The notes under the pieces: model-generated | The model's database searches: none | Told to the model about the DNA's origin: nothing | What the model saw: only the letters and a program-made list of their open reading frames with translations | Source: Euperipatoides rowelli | Taxonomy: Eukaryota; Onychophora; Udeonychophora; Euonychophora; Peripatopsidae | Strand: one strand, 5' to 3' | DNA length: 12,902 bases | NCBI GenBank assembly: GCA_003024985.2 | Contig: PXIH01S0001260.1 | Made by a program: the position numbers and the translations under genes | Shown here: in pieces, positions 8,429 to 12,902 of the stretch | Position numbering within the stretch: position 1 is the first letter of the stretch | Layout: every line of letters starts with the position of its first letter

Positions 8429-8993
8429 AAAACCAGTTGTCCCTAAAAAAAATTTATTTGGTTCTGATACACAGTAACACAGGACTGAGTAGCTGGTCCC
8501 TTCTCTGGGAAAAAAATAAGCGGTTGAATAATCATGAAATTCAGTAGAATCTAGATTACCTAAAAAAAGGTGGAGTGGGGAGGGGGAGGGTGTAATTGTA
8601 ATCTACTCTTCGATTTAAGTTATTCAAAAGTATATTACAAATATAATTAAATATAATCAAAAGTATTGATTATTCCTTTATTATTACTGAAAAAAGTAAT
8701 TGCTATAAGTAATTGAATTATTGACTAAAATAAGGACTAGATTGGTAAAAATATGCAGTAAATAGATTTGTGCTAAGATATTGGCTTGTTTATTATGTAT
8801 ATTACATTGGTTAGTTATAAAGAATAAAATAAATAAATTAAAAATATTAAATTATTAGCATAAATTAGGAAAAAAAGGTAACTCTAAAAAGTTGCAGCAA
8901 AAGAGTTAAAGCTTGCCATCTCTAAATCAACATTCTTTACTTCTAAAAACAAGTAGTATTTTTTTTTTCAGAAGCATCAATACATTTTAAATA
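8429..8993. other. Intergenic, G-rich patch and AAGTAATT-rich patch
   Basis: No gene. A purine-rich stretch GTGGAGTGGGGAGGGGGAGG lies at about 8571-8590. It is followed by sequence rich in variants of AAAGTAATT and GTAATTGTAATC (about 8591-8730), a texture seen at the ends of some dispersed DNA transposons in animals, but no boundaries could be set. The 23-bp word at 8971-8993 repeats that at 4171-4193. Confidence 0.4.
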
Positions 8994-9188
8994 CTAGAAT
9001 AATTTTCCTTTGCAAAGTTTAATTGCCTTTTCTAAAGCAGAGGTATAATACTGAAGAATTAAGTTTTGTTCAGCGCCATGCATTTTAATAGTTGAGATTA
9101 ATGACCTATTGAGTTTGACATCCACAAACTCGCCAGGATATTCTCAAATCAACATAGGACATGCTGGCATATCCAAAGAAGGGTAATA
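8994..9188 (-). pseudogene. Unassigned coding-like remnant on the minus strand
   Basis: I do not recognise this product. On the minus strand a frame is open for 49 codons from 9143 to a TAG at 8994-8996, with mixed, protein-like composition (segments EYPGEFVDVKLNRSLIST and QYYTSALEKAIKLCKG). Immediately upstream in the same frame is a single TGA (9144-9146), preceded by more coding-like sequence (PSLDMPACPMLI) back to about 9188, where a poly-A/poly-G run begins. One base change (TGA from CGA) would explain the stop, so this could be a decayed gene, or a last exon starting just after the AG at 9142-9143. No conserved motif was identified. A frame this long can arise by chance, so the call is weak. 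Confidence 0.3.
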
Positions 9189-9589
9189 GTAATTTAGAAA
9201 AAAAAAAAGGGGGGGGGGGGGAAACCTCTACAAACTGTTTTGAAAAATGAAACACATTTGAACAAGAAATCATGAAAGGAATACTGATCAGAAGAAAAAG
9301 CTTAAAAACTATCTATCAATATGCTGAAGACAGAAATAACTTTCTTATTCCATTTCTATATTTAACAGACCTTATTTCAATTTCATTACAAGAACAGTTT
9401 GGACAAATACAACAAAAATAAAGAGTGCATGTAAAGTTTGCTTTCTTTCTTTCTTCTTTTACTGTTTATATTTCATTGTTTCTTTTTTTTTTTAATTAGC
9501 ATTATTTTTAAACATCCAGGAGACACTAATAAGCGCATTATATAATCAACATTTTACCACATTTTTAATGCATGCATCTATTTCATCAT
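9189..9589. other. Intergenic with A/G homopolymers and short TTTC repeat
   Basis: No gene. It contains an A run (about 9198-9208) joined directly to thirteen G (9209-9221), and a short CTTT repeat at 9441-9455. Confidence 0.55.
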
Positions 9590-9795
9590 TCCGGAAAGGG
9601 GTGACGGAAGCCATGTCAAAATGATCTAAATCAATCAAAAACTATTATTTCACCCCTTCATCACATAGGGTTGGGACATAGTGGAATTCACACATAGTTG
9701 AAGTTAGGGTTAGGGTAAGGTTAGGACTGCAAATAAAAAAATGAAGGCTACTATCCATCATGATCATGTGATAAATATTTTGTGCTTACTAGACT
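9590..9795 (+). mobile_element. Miniature element, copy 3, ends not resolved
   Basis: The core at about 9665-9735 aligns with copy 2 at about 4499-4567: GGGTTGGGACATA, then CACACATAGTTGAAGTTAGG, then GTAAGGTTAGG. The section before it (GGAAGCCATGTCAAAATGA) also matches copy 2 (GGAAGTTGTGTCATAAT). The terminal repeats seen in copies 1 and 2 are not clear here, so the ends are approximate and the copy may be truncated or diverged. The run GTTAGGGTTAGGGTAAGG is part of the family core, not a telomere tract. Confidence 0.6.
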
Positions 9796-10956
9796 CTCGT
9801 TTTGAACTCTTCTAATACTTGGACATTTTTAATAATTTTATGGCCTAAAACTGACCTCGTTTGGGTAACTTATTAGTAATATTAATTTTTGCAATAAATA
9901 AGATAACCACTATTTTGAAATAAGTGAACATAGAAAGTTTTTTTTTTTCAGTGTTCTATATTATATTTTGTGTTTGAAGTTTCATTCAATTTGTTTGAAC
10001 ATTATACCTATGATCTTGTTACCCCTCATACCCATAAAAACTAAGGTGAAATGAATCTAATCAATGTTATATCTATATAAAATATGGTTCTTAAAATATA
10101 TATTTTTTACATTTCTAAGTTGATATAGACATTTATTTTTGGGGATATTATTTAATGTAGGTCACATATTTCTAAGGGACCACCATTAATATATTATGAA
10201 CCACGTTGTTTGATATGGAGGTTGAGCTATTTTCTTTCTTTCAATATTTGTTAATAGTAGAATGAATTGGATATTCATTTTTCATAATAAACTGCACTAT
10301 ACAAGTTTAAATTCACAATTAATATGGATGATGATACTTTTAGGGTCTGTTTATATTTTTTTAAGCTATCACTGTAAAAATAGGGAAGGACATATTTACA
10401 TTATAATAGCCTGGACCTGGGAATTCTCTAAATATAAGGTTAATAAATAAAAAAGTTGATTTATTGGGCGGAGCAAAAGTAACTTACCCAGAAGATAATA
10501 ATTAATAAGGTTTGTATATTCCCAGTCTCACTATTACATGTAGGAGAACTAATTGATGAAAGACAGGATTAATAAAGTTTTTAATAAAAAGATTTATAAT
10601 TGCTTAATTAGAACAATAATAAATATTTATTTATTTTACATCATCTTAGGATTTCCTGGACAGGAGGAAACAGATTAGGCATAGTTTGTTGGGGTGAATA
10701 AAAGTTATTGTTTCTTAAGTGGATACGACATTAACTGGCCAGAAGCCAAATCATGGGCAAAGACCATATTACCTGTTGCCATTCGGTTTAGGTGATAAAC
10801 TCAGCTTCCAATACCAGACAAATATTCTGGTTATAAGTTGTGAAACTATTTTAATTTATTCTCAGATTTCTTCTAGAATGTGATATGGCAGATAGTAGTT
10901 TATGGGTTGAAATTTATTGTACTTTGGGCTGTCATCGAGAAGAGAAACTTTCTCTT
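9796..10956. other. AT-rich intergenic sequence, no gene supported
   Basis: The ORF at 10262-10450 (62 residues, rich in I, Y, N and K) looks like a random AT-rich frame. Around 10715-10800 both strands show short protein-like stretches (minus: MVFAHDLASGQLMSYPLKKQ), but stops and lack of context prevent a call. The 63-codon frame at 10885-11076 runs into the inverted repeat starting at 10957. A one-base indel between the two arms shows that the shared part is not under coding constraint. Confidence 0.45.
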
Positions 10957-11104
10957 TTCTTCTATAATTTTAAAAAGTTTGAACAGCGTTTTTTAGGAAG
11001 GGGTAAAAGCAGATTGAAATCGACTAATCTTCTCAAGATGGTGTTATTTATTCCTGTTGACAGATTTATTAATTAATGGTCCTATTGCATTGACAGTAAT
11101 TTCA

Positions 11105-11217
11105 TCCGCAGTTGAACCGCGTCTCAACCACGGTTAAGGATTTTGTGTTTGGTGTTAATGTTATCTACAGCTCAGCCAGATTTGACCATGCGAACACAAT
11201 CACGGCTCAGCCGCGGA
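11105..11217. repeat. Subterminal GC-rich motif cluster, left arm
   Basis: In otherwise AT-rich DNA, motifs related to CGGCTCAACCGCGG occur at about 11107-11138 (CCGCAGTTGAACCGCG and CTCAACCACGG), 11170-11177 (GCTCAGCC) and 11203-11217 (CGGCTCAGCCGCGG). Repeated subterminal motifs are commonly transposase-binding sites in other elements; that role here is inference. Confidence 0.7.
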
Positions 11218-11321
11218 TAAATTTGTAAATAACAGGGATCGGAAAAAAAAAAACCCGATCATTCCCTTCATCCATAGGTCTTATCAATATGGTGCCTTTA
11301 ATAAAACGAAATCTATTAAAG

Positions 11322-11424
11322 ATAATTTCCTGAGTAGGCTTGTAATTTTTACGTCTCAGAGAATCCTATGTATTAAAATGCAATAACTACAAGAACTTTT
11401 AAATATGACTAATCAGGAAATTAT
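11322..11424. repeat. Short inverted repeat with 69-nt spacer
   Basis: ATAATTTCCTGAGTAG (11322-11337) pairs with CTAATCAGGAAATTAT (11409-11424) with one difference. The spacer includes the 30-bp word shared with 122-151. Confidence 0.6.
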
Positions 11425-11560
11425 TTCTTACATCTATTCTATATTTTGTTAAAGTTATTATTTTTTTTGTTCAGTTTAGATTTTTAATACTAATTTAAAA
11501 TTATATCATAAATTCCTACAATTAAAACAAATCTACCAATGCTAATATGTGAAGGGAAAA

Positions 11561-11851
11561 TTTGAGAAATTAGTAATTTTTAAATCCATTTTATGGATTT
11601 TATCTTCATAATTTTCTTTAGTAGCAAATAAAGTTTGCTTGAAAAAACAACTGTATTGAAGAAAGCAAGTCATGTAAATAACAAAATTATATAATGTTAA
11701 TATCATTATATAATTTTGTGATATAGATTATGTTTGCTTTCTACAATATTTGTGGCACATTTTTTTTTTTCAAGCAAACTTTATTTGCTACTAAAGAAAA
11801 TATACAAAGATAAAAGCTATTAATGGAATGAAAGAATACTAATTTTACAAA
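11561..11851. repeat. Hairpin with arms of about 140 bp and 7-nt loop
   Basis: The inner arms ACAAAATTATATAATG (11681-11696) and CATTATATAATTTTGT (11704-11719) are perfect complements round TTAATAT. Pairing resumes outward through GAAAGCAAG/CTTTC, then a long block ending TTTCTTTAGTAGCAAATAAA (about 11614-11633), mirrored at about 11780-11800, and on to AAATTAGTA (about 11567-11575) against TACTAATTTT (about 11838-11847). An unpaired bulge includes a T run at 11759-11770. No protein is encoded. It is a miniature hairpin element inside the larger foldback-like element. Confidence 0.8.
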
Positions 11852-11853
11852 TT

Positions 11854-11939
11854 ATGAATAATTCAGACTAGATAAAACAGGTAGACTATAAGTAGTCTAA
11901 TAGTCTACCTATATATTATTAATAATATGAATTATTCAT
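11854..11939. repeat. Double hairpin, 12-bp outer and 11-bp inner arms
   Basis: Outer perfect arms are ATGAATAATTCA (11854-11865) and TGAATTATTCAT (11928-11939). Inner perfect arms are AGGTAGACTAT (11879-11889) and ATAGTCTACCT (11900-11910), with a 10-nt loop. It lies directly beside the 11561-11851 hairpin. Confidence 0.8.
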
Positions 11940-12051
11940 TTTTCTACATTCTAAGTAAATTATTTCTGTTGGTGAGTATCATTTGCAGTAAATAAATTAT
12001 ATTGATTGCATTTCATAGAAGCTTTTCTTTTCCGTTATACAATAATAATAC

Positions 12052-12064
12052 GGGGGGGGGGGGG
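12052..12064. repeat. G13 homopolymer
   Basis: Thirteen G in a row within AT-rich DNA. It interrupts chance frames on both strands and is a likely site of length error. Confidence 0.85.
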
Positions 12065-12154
12065 AATCGTAAAATTTTAAAGCTACAACAGCCACGTTCC
12101 GACATTTTGAAAGAAAAAAAAAAAAATAGCGCATGCGTAATAATGAAACACCAA

Positions 12155-12310
12155 CACGGCTCAACCGCAGATGAGCCGAGGATCGTATCTGCATGCACAT
12201 TGATTAAGGCTCAACTGTGGCTCAGCAAGTATCAAGAAGGGTGGCTCAGCCGCAGATGAAAATGTTCATACAAATGGTACTATCCGTGGCTCAACCGTGG
12301 TTGAGCCACG
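12155..12310. repeat. Subterminal GC-rich motif cluster, right arm
   Basis: Motifs occur at about 12155-12180 (CGGCTCAACCGCAG then ATGAGCCGAGG), 12209-12224 (GGCTCAACTGTGGCTC), 12242-12256 (GGCTCAGCCGCAG) and 12285-12310. The last is a palindrome with perfect 12-bp arms CGTGGCTCAACC and GGTTGAGCCACG round a central GT. The motif appears in both directions, often as head-to-head pairs, mirroring the left-arm cluster. Confidence 0.75.
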
Positions 12311-12338
12311 TATAAAGTGTCCATGCAAATGAGGCCAA

Positions 12339-12719
12339 TTTTTCTCACTAACTTAAAGATCTTATCCATTCATAATGCTAATAATAAATATTTTTATTCC
12401 AACAATGCTTAGATTTATTTCATCGAATATATTAAGAGTTTAAGTGTTCCACTTTATAATTGGATAAGGGTAGTTTTGTAGAACAATATTAATTATATCC
12501 AGTATATAAATATTTAACATAGTATCATATTAAAAAGCTATGTTAATTATTTATATAATGTATATAATTAATATTGTTCTACAAAACTACCATTATCCAA
12601 TTATAAAGTGGAACACTTAAACTCTTAATATATTCCATTAAATAAATCTAAGCATTGTTGGAATAAAAATATTTATTATTAGCATTATGAATGGATAAGT
12701 CTTTTAAGTTAGTGAAAAA
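12339..12719. mobile_element. 381-bp near-perfect hairpin element inserted in right arm
   Basis: Arms 12339-12522 and 12538-12719 (about 184 and 182 bp) are nearly perfect inverted repeats round a 15-nt loop (TATCATATTAAAAAG). They run from TCACTAACTTAAA at the tips to TTAACATAG at the loop, with only scattered differences. The large foldback-like element is interrupted here: its left arm runs straight from TTAATG to GGTCCTATTGCATT (about 11073-11091), while the right arm has this hairpin between the matching parts. It is therefore an insertion younger than the arm it sits in. No target duplication longer than a few T/A bases is visible. There is no coding capacity. Confidence 0.85.
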
Positions 12720-12902
12720 CATTAACTAATAAATCTGTCAATAGGAAAAGATACCATCTTGAGAAGAGTATTCGATTTCAATCTGCTTTTGCTCCTTCTT
12801 AAAAAACACTGTTCCAAACGTTTTAAAATTATAGAAGAACAGATAACACTGGTCAACAAATTTTGAACTTTTTTTCATAACATTTGTTAAATCAGCTGTT
12901 TT

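Larger units (their letters stand above)
10957..12839. mobile_element. Nested foldback-like element with GC-rich subterminal motifs
   Basis: The ends 10957-11078 and 12720-12839 are inverted repeats of about 120 bp, sharing AGCAGATTGAAATCGA, CTTCTCAAGATGGT and TTGACAGATTTATTA. Inward similarity continues: GGTCCTATTGCATTGACA (11078-11095) mirrors GGCCTCATTTGCATGGACA (reverse complement of about 12317-12335) once the hairpin at 12339-12719 is removed, and both arms then carry clusters of GGCTCAACCGCGG-type motifs. The middle (about 11230-12110) is AT-rich with two more hairpins and holds no transposase. The layout (long inverted repeats, subterminal motif clusters, little coding) fits a foldback or long-repeat nonautonomous DNA transposon. 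The superfamily is unknown, and no target duplication was seen just outside the ends. Confidence 0.7.

Noticed and set aside
9441-9455. CTTT repeat as a notable microsatellite
   Set aside because: Under four units; short runs like this are expected by chance in T-rich DNA, and a similar one occurs at 5116-5126.
9703-9724. TTAGGGTTAGGG run as an interstitial telomere repeat
   Set aside because: The same run, in diverged form, is in the cores of the copies at 4361-4641 and 3541-3808, so it belongs to the miniature element family.
10262-10450. 62-residue ORF as a small membrane protein
   Set aside because: Composition is what random AT-rich DNA gives, with no supporting start context, homology or neighbours.
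10885-11076. 63-residue ORF starting ATGGCAGATAG as a gene
   Set aside because: Its second half is the inverted repeat at 10957-11078. The mirrored copy at 12720-12839 has a one-base indel relative to it, so there is no shared coding constraint.
11997-12259. Overlapping ORFs on both strands around the G13 tract
   Set aside because: They exist only because of homopolymers and the GC-rich subterminal motifs; the peptides are low-complexity glycine, proline, lysine and phenylalanine runs.

Overview
The window looks like non-coding nuclear DNA from an animal. It is strongly AT-rich on both strands. Its recognisable content is a set of cut-and-paste transposon families typical of animals: a Tc1/mariner relic, a hAT-type element with a perfect 8-bp target duplication, a THAP/P-element-like gene fragment, miniature inverted-repeat elements and foldback hairpins. 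There is also a diverged CCAAT-bearing minisatellite. There is no bacterial-style gene packing, no rRNA or tRNA, and no intact host gene that I can support. I cannot name the species. TTAGGG-like words occur only inside one dispersed element family.

Layout. Positions 1-3535 are AT-rich sequence with a few short GC-richer patches that resemble worn transposon ends, plus one unassigned 79-residue ORF (2213-2452). Positions 3541-3808 hold a miniature inverted-repeat element (copy 1) whose centre is a near-perfect hairpin. Positions 4268-7478 form one old inverted repeat centred near 5928. Each arm carries a decayed copy of the same THAP-like exon. The two copies face each other, and each arm has been damaged differently: the left arm gained a miniature element (copy 2, about 4361-4641) and a hAT-type element (5250-5676), while the right arm gained a mariner relic (6465-7255) and lost about 165 bp of the exon. 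The opposite arm gives an approximate empty site for each insertion.

Positions 7781-8428 are a minisatellite of about 21 units built round CCAATCAGAATG. Positions 8994-9188 hold a minus-strand coding-like remnant of unknown identity. About 9590-9795 is a third copy of the miniature family. From 10957 to 12839 there is a nested palindromic (foldback-like) element. It has terminal inverted repeats of about 120 bp, then clusters of a GC-rich motif (GGCTCAACCGCGG and variants) in both arms, a 381-bp hairpin inserted in the right arm, and two further hairpins in its middle.

Nothing here suggests a working pathway. The interest is structural: large inverted repeats able to fold back as DNA or, if transcribed, as long double-stranded RNA, with a readable relative order of transposon insertions. 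Boundaries of the repeats and all comparisons were made by eye.
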